64,000 nucleotides of DNA from Janthinobacterium lividum (GTDB lineage: Bacteria; Pseudomonadota; Gammaproteobacteria; Burkholderiales; Burkholderiaceae_D). Position 1 is the stretch's first letter; every line of letters begins with the position of its first letter. The stretch spans positions 124,001-188,000 of the forward strand of contig NZ_JAAOLY010000009.1 of assembly GCF_011601275.1 (NCBI RefSeq). The letters run 5' to 3'. A program made the position numbers and the translations under genes. Shown in pieces: positions 44,501 through 52,832 of the stretch. The notes under the pieces are model-generated. The model had not been told where the DNA came from, searched no databases, and was given only the letters and a program-made list of their open reading frames with translations.

Positions 44501-45234
44501 ACGGCATGCCTGCCTCGTACGAGAAAAATATCGCCCTGCGCATCGAAGAAAAATTGACGGCGCTTGACGCCGTGCAGACGGCCGCCATGGCGGCGCTGGC
44601 AAAATACTATGAACGCACCGTGTATGCGCCCAAGCTGGTGGCGCAGGCCGATGGTTCGCAACTGCCGTACGTCGGTTTTGGCAGCGCGATTTCCGCCGAA
44701 GTGGGCGCGCGCCTGCGCGAATCGGCGCGCCGCAAGGGCATGGCCAGCGATGAGCTCGACCGCACGGTGCAAGCCTTGCTGGGCCGCCTGAAGGAGTGGG
44801 CGAACGTCATCGGCGACTCCGACAGCGATGCCTACGACTGGGAAGTGCGCGAGCCGGAAGCGGACGGCCAGCCGCGCCTGAAATACGCGATCAAGGCAGA
44901 AATGCTGGAAGCGGGGCGCCTCGAGCAATTGCTGCGCCCGGCCGGCGCGGCATCTGCCCCGGCGGCAGCCGTGTTCGGCATGGCGCCGCCACCGCTGGGC
45001 GGCATGCCGCCGCCGCTGGTGGAATACCAGTATTTCCTGGGCATCAATGGCCAGCAGCAGGGACCGTTTACGGCCCAGCAGATCGTGCAGTACGTGCAGG
45101 CCGGCCAGGTGCTACCCGCCAGCACCAAGGTGTGGCGCGCCGGCTTGCCTGCCTGGGCCGACCTGGCCCAGTTCCCCGAACTGGCGCCCTTGTTTCTCAG
45201 CGCGCCGCCACCGTTGATGCCGCCGCCTCTGTGA
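41536..45234 (+). CDS. Tubulin/FtsZ-like protein with C-terminal GYF_2-type domain
   Basis: A 1232-residue protein. The N-terminal region has the two glycine-rich loops of the tubulin/FtsZ fold: GIGGTGMQ at residues 31-38 and the tubulin signature GGTGSGS at 211-217 (preceded by IVIVGSVA). This corresponds to the 'tubulin-like' (Tubulin_2) family, distinct from FtsZ and far longer. The central ~700 residues are predominantly helical with charged stretches. Residues ~1162-1221 form a GYF_2-type module (YFLGINGQQQGPFTAQQIV ... VWRAGLPAWADLAQF), and a proline-rich linker (APPPLGGMPPPL) precedes it. No membrane helix; probably a cytoplasmic GTP-binding, possibly polymerising, scaffold of the operon. 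Confidence 0.85.
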   Translation: MAENLNQTITGGASERKQDKIIELRPTLFIGIGGTGMQVLMRVRRRVLNTLWGGAGNRTRIEGLADFPIAQFIHFDLDNGAVIESGESQAKDLQFDQVKFTDDDKVVESFDMDKYSRDEDSLEKYPHIKEWLPLTPQRIRELRFDMSSGAGQIRAVSRLYFFDKYAKIRDKIRLKLKALKAGLSHERQLAELGLRMETNRFRIVIVGSVAGGTGSGSFLDMGLLARWLARSEVGAADVELMLFLPTGYTKANKDRVEANGYAALMELESAMMGNKGYVGRWDAYDRPELTREPYSEVYLIDSGNLAQQHTKDVSDVYHMVADSLFEDFASADFARAKRSIAVNQAQHKNSLYNAPVPQDRFGDMRLYFSKRFSSFGMAVLDTRQEAARDERAHRWAGAMLQAFFGVGGTDAGANRATDTQRDNFLAANMFLKGTPFSDFPEFSDKSIELKRSSGDFIDFRVVDELLEDRHGHLLAGVENRVNTRINDIRTGFDRSEWPAQVRDAMKHLERDAVRDQDSTADTTEDRISKRRREVLEDVKKVVRDQLYGYLDNKEFGGLEYVLSLVEQIKDRIEAPGSGLTAQIGNNAERYREIKEAVRSREYERLLNNLEQTRSTFGFLSNGEKQAGVVMDHLRTEMANALKFHLRAKAADESVLLLGELSRWLGNRIGVDAQGRAQWNGLVGELQTGREGVLAMLAELKTANTILQKDLDKEHATLIVIPVTEKDIALPSAATLRQWADEAFKDMGGSKALFPMLGEPAQRGLILAKVTRMAENMIATTSLVEGATSTPDPLFEALEQMDVSERLDRFRKLLACSMPWIDANMAGDFTVVSDQFKCVIGVANAAAFKAKFGAELESCVPTQVGITVSQLEIVETGIRGRAVCYCELAGVPMTVLRGLEGWRTSYRKEGDNDKAPTHTHIDPTQFTHPIAPNTDEMKRLAEDFGEFLQAIMLGVLTRHTGRVVPPGQYQFAVEPGDLRRIGNERAIRQNGMPASYEKNIALRIEEKLTALDAVQTAAMAALAKYYERTVYAPKLVAQADGSQLPYVGFGSAISAEVGARLRESARRKGMASDELDRTVQALLGRLKEWANVIGDSDSDAYDWEVREPEADGQPRLKYAIKAEMLEAGRLEQLLRPAGAASAPAAAVFGMAPPPLGGMPPPLVEYQYFLGINGQQQGPFTAQQIVQYVQAGQVLPASTKVWRAGLPAWADLAQFPELAPLFLSAPPPLMPPPL

Positions 45235-45267
45235 ACGCTGGAATGACGTTGGAATGAAGGATTAGTT

Positions 45268-46506
45268 TTGGATATTTGCAACAAATGCAAGACGGGTCTG
45301 TGGACCGTTGTCAGCCATTGCCCGTACTGCGGTCACGTGGTGGCTGGTGCTGCCCAGCCGGCACCGGCCGTGCCGCCGCCGTTGCCTGCGCCAGCGCCGG
45401 TGCCTGTATCACCGCCAGTAGCGCCCAAGCCGCCGCCCGTGCCGGTGGCGCCGGCGCCTGCACCTGCACCGAAAGCGCCGCCGAAGCCGGCACCGGTACC
45501 GGTACCGCCGCCAGCGCCGCCTAAGCCGGTCCAGCCGAAAGCCGCGCTCAAGCCCGCGCCGACAACTCCACCGGCATCAAGCGAACCGCCATCACCGCCG
45601 CGCAAGTGGCTGCGCTGGCTGGGCGGCATCGCCGTGCTGGCCTTGGTGATCGTCTACATGAATGGCAAGCCGGGCGGCAAGAATGAATCGGCCTGCAATG
45701 ACGCCATCGATAGCGGCTTGAAGCTGGTAGCGAACGGCAGCCTGGACGGTGCCCGACAGAAGCTGGCGACGGCGAAGAATGTGTGTACGGGCAAGTCCAG
45801 CGCCAAGGCCGACGATTTGCAGGCGGCGATCGGCAAGGCCGGTGCCGCATCCAGCGGCTGCCAGCGCAGTGTGCGCGCCATCGAGCGGGCTATCGATGGC
45901 CATCAATTGCAAAGCGCCGCCAAGGGCATCGCCGCGCTCGACATCGATTGCGCGGGCGCTGCCAGCGTGGATTCCTTGCGCAAGCAACTGGCGCGCCAGC
46001 AGGCGGCAGCCGCGTCCGTGCTGGTGGGCGTGCGCCAGGCGCTCGATGGCAAGGATGCGACGGCGGCACAAAATGGCATCGCCAGGCTGGAAGCGATCGA
46101 CCGCGAAGCGGTGGAATTGCCGCAGTTGAAGGCCGACGTGCAGGCGCTGTCGGCAGCCACGGCGCCCGCGCCCGTTTTAACACCGGCACCAGCCCAGGCG
46201 CCCGTGTCGACGCCGGCACAGCAGGAACCGGCGCCCGCGCGCGCGGTCGAACGTTCAGCGGTGACCGAACGCCGTCCACAGGAAACGTCGCCTGTCGATA
46301 GCGGCGCGGCCATGCGCAACGAGATGGCGCAATCGTTCCTGCGCGATGCCGAGCGCTCTTTGCTGGAAGGCAAGTTCGATGCGGCCAAGACGTATCTGGA
46401 AAGCGCGCGCCGCGTCGATCCGGGCAATGCGCGCATCGACAATCTGTCGCGCCGCATCCGCGAGCGCGAACGGCAAGTGCTGCAGACGGAAACAACGATC
46501 AACTAG
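45268..46506 (+). CDS. Zinc-ribbon, proline-rich, membrane-spanning protein
   Basis: A 412-residue protein beginning at TTG, supported by GAAGGA 6 nt upstream. An N-terminal zinc ribbon (CNKC at 4-7 and CPYC at 19-22) is followed by ~85 residues of Pro/Ala repeats, one membrane helix (WLGGIAVLALVIVYM, about residues 115-132) and a helical periplasmic region with cysteines and TPR-like character (AQSFLRDAERSLLEGKFDAA...). The proline-rich segment resembles GYF ligands, which suggests binding to the GYF_2 end of the upstream tubulin-like protein. No family recognised as a whole. Confidence 0.72.
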   Translation: MDICNKCKTGLWTVVSHCPYCGHVVAGAAQPAPAVPPPLPAPAPVPVSPPVAPKPPPVPVAPAPAPAPKAPPKPAPVPVPPPAPPKPVQPKAALKPAPTTPPASSEPPSPPRKWLRWLGGIAVLALVIVYMNGKPGGKNESACNDAIDSGLKLVANGSLDGARQKLATAKNVCTGKSSAKADDLQAAIGKAGAASSGCQRSVRAIERAIDGHQLQSAAKGIAALDIDCAGAASVDSLRKQLARQQAAAASVLVGVRQALDGKDATAAQNGIARLEAIDREAVELPQLKADVQALSAATAPAPVLTPAPAQAPVSTPAQQEPAPARAVERSAVTERRPQETSPVDSGAAMRNEMAQSFLRDAERSLLEGKFDAAKTYLESARRVDPGNARIDNLSRRIRERERQVLQTETTIN

Positions 46507-46523
46507 CTATCTGGGGAGTCACC

Positions 46524-47270
46524 ATGCTGAACCACACCACCATGCGCGCGGCCGCTGCGCTGACCATCGCGGCCATGCTGGCCGGTTGCGCCACGGCGCC
46601 GATGAACCCGAATGGCGTGCGCCAGGACGGTTCCTATCCGCAAGATGGCGCCCAGGCGGCCACGGATGAAGACCCGTGCAGCGTGGGCACGTCGGCCGCT
46701 GCCGGTGCGGCCGTGGGAGCATTGCTGGGTGCGTTGGCGGGCGGCAAGAATGGCGCGCTGAAGGGGGCGGCCATCGGCGGCGGCCTGGCGGCGGCCGGTT
46801 GCCTGGCCATCAATGTCAATTCGCGCCAGACCAAGACGGCGGCGCAGGCGGACCGCGACTACATCCGCACGCGGGGCGCGCTGCCGCGCGAGCCGCAAGT
46901 GGTGTCGTACACGCCGCAGCTGAGCGCGTCGACCGTCAAGCGCGGCCAGCCGTTCAAGGTCACAACCGTGGTGGAGCTGGTCAATGGCAGCGCGCAGAGC
47001 GTCAACGACGTGCGCGAAGAGCTGGTGGTGCTCGACCCGCAAGGCCAGCCATTCAAGTCCGGCTCGAAAGCCCTGGCCAGCAACAACAAGTCGGGCGGGC
47101 GCTTTGAAAACTCGTTCGAGCTGACCTTGCCTGCCGGCGTGTCGCAAGGCGTGTATGGCGTCAAGACGAATCTGTACGTGAACGGCAAGCTGGCCGCCAC
47201 GCGCGACCTGCGCACGCAGCTGGTGATGCTGGACGACAATAGCGGCGCGGTGCAGCTGGCGCTGCGTTAG
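46524..47270 (+). CDS. Glycine-zipper lipoprotein, last gene of the tubulin-like operon
   Basis: A 248-residue protein with a lipoprotein signal (AALTIAAMLAGC), a glycine-zipper segment (SAAAGAAVGALLGALAGGKN ...) typical of outer-membrane-associated proteins, and a C-terminal beta-rich domain (TVKRGQPFKVTTVVELVNGS...YGVKTNLYVNG) resembling an immunoglobulin-like fold. GGGGAG lies 6 nt before the ATG. The stop abuts the stop of the converging trmL. Confidence 0.78.
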   Translation: MLNHTTMRAAAALTIAAMLAGCATAPMNPNGVRQDGSYPQDGAQAATDEDPCSVGTSAAAGAAVGALLGALAGGKNGALKGAAIGGGLAAAGCLAINVNSRQTKTAAQADRDYIRTRGALPREPQVVSYTPQLSASTVKRGQPFKVTTVVELVNGSAQSVNDVREELVVLDPQGQPFKSGSKALASNNKSGGRFENSFELTLPAGVSQGVYGVKTNLYVNGKLAATRDLRTQLVMLDDNSGAVQLALR

Positions 47271-47741
47271 TTAAGCGCCACCCTGATATCCGTGCTGGCG
47301 CCAGGCCTCGTAGACGACGACGGCGACCGTATTCGACAGATTCAAACTGCGGTTGTCCGGGCGCATCGGCAGGCGGATGCGTTGCTCTGCTGGAAAACCG
47401 TCGCGCAAGGCCGGGTCCAGGCCTTTCGTTTCCGAACCGAATACGAATACGTCGCCCGGCAGGAAGGCCACGTCGCCGAACGGGCGCGAGCCGCGCGTCG
47501 TCATGGCGAACATGCGGGCCGGGTCGGGCTGGGTGTCGGCCAGGAATGCGTCCCAGTTCTTGTGCACCTTCATGTTGGCGTAATCGTGGTAATCGAGGCC
47601 GGCGCGCTTCATCTTGGCATCGTCGAGCGGAAAGCCCAGCGGTTCGACCAGGTGCAGCTGCGCGCCCGTGTTCGCGCACAGGCGGATGACGTTGCCCGTA
47701 TTGGGCGGGATTTCAGGTTCTACCAAAACAACGTGAAACAA
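47271..47741 (-). CDS. trmL: tRNA (cytidine(34)-2'-O)-methyltransferase
   Basis: A 156-residue SPOUT methyltransferase with the knotted-fold motifs PEIPPNTGNVIRLCANTGAQ, FVFGSETKGL and IRLPMRPDNRSLNLSNTVAV. TrmL methylates the wobble nucleotide of tRNA-Leu isoacceptors. It follows comF by 23 nt on the same strand. Confidence 0.94.
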   Translation of the reverse strand: MFHVVLVEPEIPPNTGNVIRLCANTGAQLHLVEPLGFPLDDAKMKRAGLDYHDYANMKVHKNWDAFLADTQPDPARMFAMTTRGSRPFGDVAFLPGDVFVFGSETKGLDPALRDGFPAEQRIRLPMRPDNRSLNLSNTVAVVVYEAWRQHGYQGGA

Positions 47742-47764
47742 AATGCTCTCCTTTATAAGTGATG

Positions 47765-48514
47765 CTAGCGTGGCGGCGTGCGCGCCGCCACTAATATGCT
47801 GACCCTGGCCGCGCCCGCGCTCTTGCAGGCGGCGGCCAGGGCGTTGACCGTATGGCCGCTGCTCATCACGTCGTCGACGATGCCGATATGGCGCCCTTGC
47901 AATAACGGCGTGTGTTCGGGCGCGATGGCGAACGCGTGCGCCAGGTTGGCTTGCCGTTCCTGTGGCGCCACGCCGCTTTGCGCCCGGGTTTCGCGCACCC
48001 GCAGCGCCAGGCGGGGCTGTAAAGCTACGTCCATCAGGCGCGCCAGCGGGCGGGCAATTTCCAGCGCCTGGTTAAAGCCCCGCTCGGCCAGCCGGGCCGG
48101 GCCCAAGGGCACGGGGCACAGCAACTGCGGCGCCTGCCAATCCGCTTGTTGCTGAATGGCAACGTGCAACAGTTCTGCCAACAAGGGCGCCAGCGCCAGG
48201 CGCGCGCCGAATTTCAGCTGCAGCAGCAACTGGTCGACAGGCGCCGCATAGTCAAACGCCGTGATCGTGGCGTCATACGCGGGCCGCTGGCGCAAACAGC
48301 GTCCGCACAGTGTTGCCACATCGTCGAGCGGATTGGCGCACTGGCGGCAGCGGTGGCGCAGTTGTCCCAGATACTGCGCGCGGCAGGGCGAACACAGCAC
48401 TTGCGGGCAGCCCATGCCGCACAGCGCGCACTGGGCTGGCAGCACCGTGGCGCCCAGCCACAGCCGCAGCGCCTGCCACGCGGCATCAAGACGGTGCCGG
48501 GTGGTGGTCCGCAT
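47765..48514 (-). CDS. ComF family phosphoribosyltransferase-like protein
   Basis: A 249-residue protein with N-terminal zinc-finger cysteines (CALCGMGCPQVLCSPC; CRQCANPL; CGRCLRQRP) and a C-terminal PRTase domain (GFNQALEIARPLA; PRPP loop IGIVDDVMSSGHTVNALA). ComF helps move transformed DNA into the cytoplasm. Relevant neighbours for uptake are pilT-pilU at 28138-30325. It is divergent from the BioC-like gene with only 57 bp between. Confidence 0.92.
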   Translation of the reverse strand: MRTTTRHRLDAAWQALRLWLGATVLPAQCALCGMGCPQVLCSPCRAQYLGQLRHRCRQCANPLDDVATLCGRCLRQRPAYDATITAFDYAAPVDQLLLQLKFGARLALAPLLAELLHVAIQQQADWQAPQLLCPVPLGPARLAERGFNQALEIARPLARLMDVALQPRLALRVRETRAQSGVAPQERQANLAHAFAIAPEHTPLLQGRHIGIVDDVMSSGHTVNALAAACKSAGAARVSILVAARTPPR

Positions 48515-48571
48515 CGCGAAGGCGTCGTTCCATGTACACTGCCGACATTATCTCACCTCACCCGATTCAAC

Positions 48572-49495
48572 ATGCCAGTTCCCACCAGTCCGCCCAAAAT
48601 GAGTGCGCCCATCGATGCGGTGCAAGTACGCGATTTCTTTTCCCGTCCGGCGCGCGTCGCGCCATCGGACTTCCTGCGCCGCGAAGTGTCGGCACGCATG
48701 CACGAGCGCCTGGAGCTGGTGAAAATCACGCCGCACCGTGTGCTTGACGCCGGCTGCGGTCCGGGCGCGGACCTGGCGCAGTTGCAAAAGGATTATCCCG
48801 CCGCGCAGATTATCGGTCTCGATGCAGCGCAAGCGATGATGCAGGCGGCGCGCGCGCCCGCGTCGAAACTGGCCAGCCTGAATCATTTCCTCAGCAAACT
48901 CCTGCCGGCCAAGGCTGGCGTGGATTTATTGTGCGGCGACCTCGGCGACTTGCCGCTGGCGCAGGGTAGCATCGACCTCGTGTGGTCCAACCTGGCGCTG
49001 CACTGGCATGCCCAGCCCGACCGCGTGTTTGCCGAATGGCGACGCGCGCTGCGCCTCGATGGCTTGCTGATGTTTTCCTGTTTCGGTCCCGACACCTTCC
49101 GCGAAGTGCGCGACGCCTTTTCCGAGGCGGACTTGTATCCGCATGCCTTGCCCTTTGTCGACATGCACGACTTTGGCGACATGCTGGTAGAAACGGGCTT
49201 TTCCACGCCTGTGCTGGACATGGAGATCATCACGGTGACCTACGATACGGCGGAAAAACTGCTGGCGGACGTGCGCGCCTTTGGCGGCAACCCGCTGACC
49301 ACGCGCCGGCGCGGCCTGATGGGCAAGGCGGCTTGGCAGCGCATGCTGGCCGCGCTGGAAAAAACGCGCCGCCCCGACGGCAAGCTGAGCCTGAGTTTCG
49401 AGGTGATCTATGGCCACGCCTTCCGTCCCGCGCCGCGCGTGACGCGCAACGGAGAAGCCATCATCCGTTTCGACCTGCCGCGCAAACCCAAATAA
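48572..49495 (+). CDS. bioC: BioC-like SAM methyltransferase (malonyl-ACP O-methyltransferase)
   Basis: A 307-residue class I methyltransferase with the SAM loop LDAGCGPGADLAQL, IIGLDAAQAMM and LVWSNLALHWHAQPD. The WSNLALHW block and length fit BioC of Burkholderiales, which caps malonyl-ACP to start pimelate synthesis for biotin. No other bio gene is adjacent, so the role rests on sequence resemblance. Two ATGs (48572, 48599) are possible; neither has a clear ribosome site. Confidence 0.75.
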   Translation: MPVPTSPPKMSAPIDAVQVRDFFSRPARVAPSDFLRREVSARMHERLELVKITPHRVLDAGCGPGADLAQLQKDYPAAQIIGLDAAQAMMQAARAPASKLASLNHFLSKLLPAKAGVDLLCGDLGDLPLAQGSIDLVWSNLALHWHAQPDRVFAEWRRALRLDGLLMFSCFGPDTFREVRDAFSEADLYPHALPFVDMHDFGDMLVETGFSTPVLDMEIITVTYDTAEKLLADVRAFGGNPLTTRRRGLMGKAAWQRMLAALEKTRRPDGKLSLSFEVIYGHAFRPAPRVTRNGEAIIRFDLPRKPK

Positions 49496-49960
49496 AAGGG
49501 CAAAGAAACCGACACTTGGTCGCCATCCGCGCATGGATGTTGCAACAAGCGTTGCAAAGCGCGCGGCGGCCGGGAGAAGGGCGCGCACAAAGCCGATTAT
49601 TGCTTGATGGATTCAAGTTTACTTGATTATAATCGTTGATTGTTTGTCAGCTTGCTAAGCCTAAAAAACAAGGGCTGCATACAAAATAAAAAAAACAAAG
49701 CAAGACGAATTCGAAGTTACTGCATTAGTATAGTAACCATCTTCCACACGAGGCCATTTCGATGTGGGGAAGAAAAACAGGGTTCCAGCATGGTTGCACG
49801 CCGCCGTTTTTGCTGCGGCAGCCAGCATGGAATTCGCTGGTGCTTGACGCACATGGCCGTATTCTGGCCGTGTTGCTTTCATGGAGGAGCGGCAGCGGTC
49901 CAGTACGGAGAAGTCCGCAGCCGTTTAAAATATCATTATTTTTGGGTGGTTGGGGAAAAC
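49496..49960 (+). promoter_or_regulatory. Promoter and long leader of the cytochrome oxidase operon
   Basis: TTGATG (49604-49609) and a perfect TATAAT (49628-49633) are spaced 18 bp, giving transcription from about 49640 and a leader of ~320 nt before coxB. The leader has an A-rich stretch (49680-49705) and a small GCCGC/GCGGC hairpin near 49800. Open frames through it (for example one from 49762 overlapping coxB) have no convincing ribosome site and no family similarity, so I see no gene here. Confidence 0.6.
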
Positions 49961-51169
49961 ATGACACATGCAAAGCGACTTCAATCGTTGCTGCTCGGGC
50001 TGTCTTTGACAGCGTTTGGCATCGGGCGATGGGCCACGGCGGCACCGGCTGCCAGTACCTATCCCGGCACCGGCGGTCCCGTGCCGTTCGAAATGAATCT
50101 GCAACCGCCGGCGACACAGATCGCCCATGAAATCTACGATTTGCACACCCTGATGATGATCATCTGCCTGGTGATCTTCGTGGCTGTGTTCGGCGTCATG
50201 TTTTATTCCATCTTCAAGCACCGCAAGTCCCTCGGCCACAAACCGGCCACTTTCCACGAAAGCACCACCGTCGAGATCGCCTGGACCGTCGTGCCTTTCC
50301 TGATCGTCATCGGCATGGCCCTGCCTGCCACGCGCACCGTCGTCGGCATGAAGGATACCTCGAACGCCGACATCACCATCAAGGCCACAGGCATGCAGTG
50401 GAAATGGGGCTATGACTACCTGAAAGGCGAGGGCGAAGGCATTTCCTTCCTCTCCAACCTGGCCACGCCGCGCTCGCAAGTGGGTGCGCCAGGCGCGCCG
50501 CCGACGGAAAAACGGGGCGAAAACTACCTGATCGAAGTCGATAACGAAGTTGTCGTGCCGGTCAACAAGAAGATCCGCGTGGTGCTGACGGCCAACGACG
50601 TCATCCACGCCTGGTCCGTGCCCGCCTTTGGCGTCAAGCAGGATGCGATTCCCGGATTCGTGCGCGACACCTGGTTCAAGGCTGACCATATCGGCACCTT
50701 CCGCGGCAATTGCGCCGAGCTGTGCGGCAAGGAACACGCGTTCATGCCCATCGTCGTCAAGGTCGTGTCAAGCGATGACTACAAGGCCTGGGTTGATGTA
50801 AAACAAAAGGAAATGGCGGCATTGGCTGATGATCCAAGCAAGGTGTGGACCATCGACGAATTGAAGGTCAAGGGCGAGAAAGTGTATGCCGCCAACTGCG
50901 TGGTCTGCCACCAGGCGACAGGCAAGGGCGTGCCAGGTGCGTTTGCGCCGCTGGACGGCTCGGCCGTGGTGAATGGTCCGAAAGCGGATCAGATCCACGT
51001 CTTGCTGAACGGGCAAAAGAGCGGCAAGTATCCCGCTGAAATGCCAGCCTGGAAACAGCTGTCCGACACGGAAATTGCCGCAGTGATCACTTACACGCGC
51101 AATTCCTGGTCGAACAAGGCCGCAGAGAACATCGTTCAACCAGCCGAAATCGTGGCTGCACGCAAGTAA
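49961..51169 (+). CDS. coxB: Cytochrome c oxidase subunit II with fused cytochrome c domain
   Basis: A 402-residue subunit II: signal sequence, two membrane helices (LMMIICLVIFVAVFGVMFYS; VEIAWTVVPFLIVIGMAL), a periplasmic cupredoxin with the CuA site (GNCAELCGKEHAFM, C-x3-C-x3-H-x2-M) and a C-terminal cytochrome c domain with a CVVCH heme motif near residue 310. The fusion (caa3-type) lets a donor cytochrome c dock through the tethered domain. The start MTHAKRLQSLL begins a signal peptide; the longer frame covers the leader. Confidence 0.95.
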   Translation: MTHAKRLQSLLLGLSLTAFGIGRWATAAPAASTYPGTGGPVPFEMNLQPPATQIAHEIYDLHTLMMIICLVIFVAVFGVMFYSIFKHRKSLGHKPATFHESTTVEIAWTVVPFLIVIGMALPATRTVVGMKDTSNADITIKATGMQWKWGYDYLKGEGEGISFLSNLATPRSQVGAPGAPPTEKRGENYLIEVDNEVVVPVNKKIRVVLTANDVIHAWSVPAFGVKQDAIPGFVRDTWFKADHIGTFRGNCAELCGKEHAFMPIVVKVVSSDDYKAWVDVKQKEMAALADDPSKVWTIDELKVKGEKVYAANCVVCHQATGKGVPGAFAPLDGSAVVNGPKADQIHVLLNGQKSGKYPAEMPAWKQLSDTEIAAVITYTRNSWSNKAAENIVQPAEIVAARK

Positions 51170-51182
51170 TTAGGAGCCGCAT

Positions 51183-52781
51183 ATGAGTACTAGCACGAGC
51201 ACCTTGGACCACGCCGGTCACGATCACGACCATGCCCACGATCATCCCACCGGCTACCGCCGCTGGCTGTTTGCCACCAACCACAAGGATATCGGTACCC
51301 TGTACCTGTGGTTCTCGTTCATCATGCTGCTGTCGGGCGGCGTGCTGGCCCTGATGATCCGTACGGAACTGTTTCACCCAGGCCTGCAATTTTTCCACCC
51401 TGAATTTTTCAACCAGCTGACCACCATGCACGGCCTGGTGATGGTGTTTGGCGCCATCATGCCGGCCTTCGTCGGCTACGCCAACTGGATGATCCCGCTG
51501 CAAGTGGGCGCGTCCGACATGGCGTTTGCCCGCATGAACAACTTCTCGTTCTGGCTGCTGCCGCCGGCCGCGCTGCTGCTGGCCACGTCCTTCCTCGTGC
51601 CGGGCGGCGCCACGGCTGCCGGCTGGACCCTGTATGCGCCGCTGTCGACGCAGATGGGCCCTGGCATGGACATGGCCATTTTCGCCATGCACCTGATGGG
51701 CGCCTCGTCCATCATGGGCTCGATCAACATCATCGTCACCATCCTGAACATGCGCGCACCGGGCATGACCCTGATGAAAATGCCGATGTTCTGCTGGACC
51801 TGGCTCATTACCGCCTACCTGCTGATCGCCGTCATGCCCGTGCTGGCCGGCGCCATCACCATGACCCTGACGGACCGCCATTTCGGCACCTCCTTCTTTA
51901 ATGCGGCAGGCGGCGGCGACCCCGTCATGTACCAGCACATCTTCTGGTTCTTCGGCCACCCCGAGGTGTACATCATGATTCTGCCGGCCTTCGGCATCGT
52001 CTCGCAGATCCTGCCCGCGTTTGCCCGCAAGCCTTTGTTCGGCTACGCCTCGATGGTGTACGCCACGGCCTCGATCGCGATCCTGTCCTTCATCGTCTGG
52101 GCGCACCACATGTTTACCACCGGCATGCCGGTGACGAGCCAGCTGTTCTTCATGTACGCGACCATGCTGATCGCCGTGCCGACAGGCGTGAAAGTGTTCA
52201 ATTGGATCGCCACGATGTGGAAGGGTTCCATGACGTTCGAGACGCCGATGCTGTTCTCGGTCGGCTTCATCTTCGTATTCACCATGGGCGGCTTCACGGG
52301 CCTGATCCTGGCCGTCACGCCGATCGACATCCAGCTGCAGGATACCTATTACGTGGTAGCGCACTTCCACTACGTGCTGGTGGCCGGTTCGCTGTTCGCC
52401 CTGTTCGCCGGCTTCTACTACTGGTCGCCGAAATGGACGGGCCATATGTACAACGAGACGCGCGGCAAGATCCACTTCTGGCTGTCCCTGATCACGTTCA
52501 ACGTGACCTTCTTCCCGATGCACTTCCTGGGCCTGGCCGGCATGCCGCGCCGCTACGCCGACTATCCGGCGCAGTTCACGGACTTCAACATGATCGCCTC
52601 GATCGGCGGCTTCGGTTTCGGCCTGATGCAGGTGTACTTCCTGTTCTTCGTGGTCTTGCCGACCATCCGCGGCGGCAAGGCTGCGCCGGCGAAACCATGG
52701 GAAGGCGCGGAAGGCCTGGAATGGACCGTGCCGAGCCCGGCGCCTTTCCACACGTTTGAAACGCCGCCGACAGTGAAATGA
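51183..52781 (+). CDS. ctaD: Cytochrome c oxidase subunit I
   Basis: A 532-residue, 12-helix catalytic subunit binding heme a, heme a3 and Cu[16 protein letters not shown] helix II ([19 protein letters not shown]) carries a heme a ligand, [18 protein letters not shown] holds the cross-linked His-Tyr, WAHHMFTTG gives the CuB histidines and [10 protein letters not shown] the heme a/a3 histidines. It is 13 nt after coxB in the same operon. Confidence 0.97.
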   Translation: MSTSTSTLDHAGHDHDHAHDHPTGYRRWLFATNHKDIGTLYLWFSFIMLLSGGVLALMIRTELFHPGLQFFHPEFFNQLTTMHGLVMVFGAIMPAFVGYANWMIPLQVGASDMAFARMNNFSFWLLPPAALLLATSFLVPGGATAAGWTLYAPLSTQMGPGMDMAIFAMHLMGASSIMGSINIIVTILNMRAPGMTLMKMPMFCWTWLITAYLLIAVMPVLAGAITMTLTDRHFGTSFFNAAGGGDPVMYQHIFWFFGHPEVYIMILPAFGIVSQILPAFARKPLFGYASMVYATASIAILSFIVWAHHMFTTGMPVTSQLFFMYATMLIAVPTGVKVFNWIATMWKGSMTFETPMLFSVGFIFVFTMGGFTGLILAVTPIDIQLQDTYYVVAHFHYVLVAGSLFALFAGFYYWSPKWTGHMYNETRGKIHFWLSLITFNVTFFPMHFLGLAGMPRRYADYPAQFTDFNMIASIGGFGFGLMQVYFLFFVVLPTIRGGKAAPAKPWEGAEGLEWTVPSPAPFHTFETPPTVK

Positions 52782-52832
52782 GGTATCCCGGGCCGGCGTG
52801 TTGCGCGGCCCGTCTTGAATAAAGTGCCTGTC

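Noticed and set aside
41482..44928. 1148-codon open frame on the minus strand opposite the tubulin-like gene
   Set aside because: It is a mirror frame produced by strong GC bias at third codon positions; its translation is His/Arg/Gln/Val-rich low-complexity sequence with no domain, while the plus strand has a clear family.
45355..45600. GC-rich repetitive stretch considered as a DNA repeat
   Set aside because: It is explained as coding for a Pro/Ala/Val-rich linker in the zinc-ribbon protein; repeats are codon-level and irregular.
49640..49960. In-frame extension of coxB by ~107 codons
   Set aside because: The extension crosses the promoter region and A-rich leader; a signal peptide begins at the ATG at 49961.
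49762..50130. 122-codon frame overlapping the coxB start
   Set aside because: Overlaps the certain coxB signal peptide in another frame, lacks a ribosome site and resembles no family.
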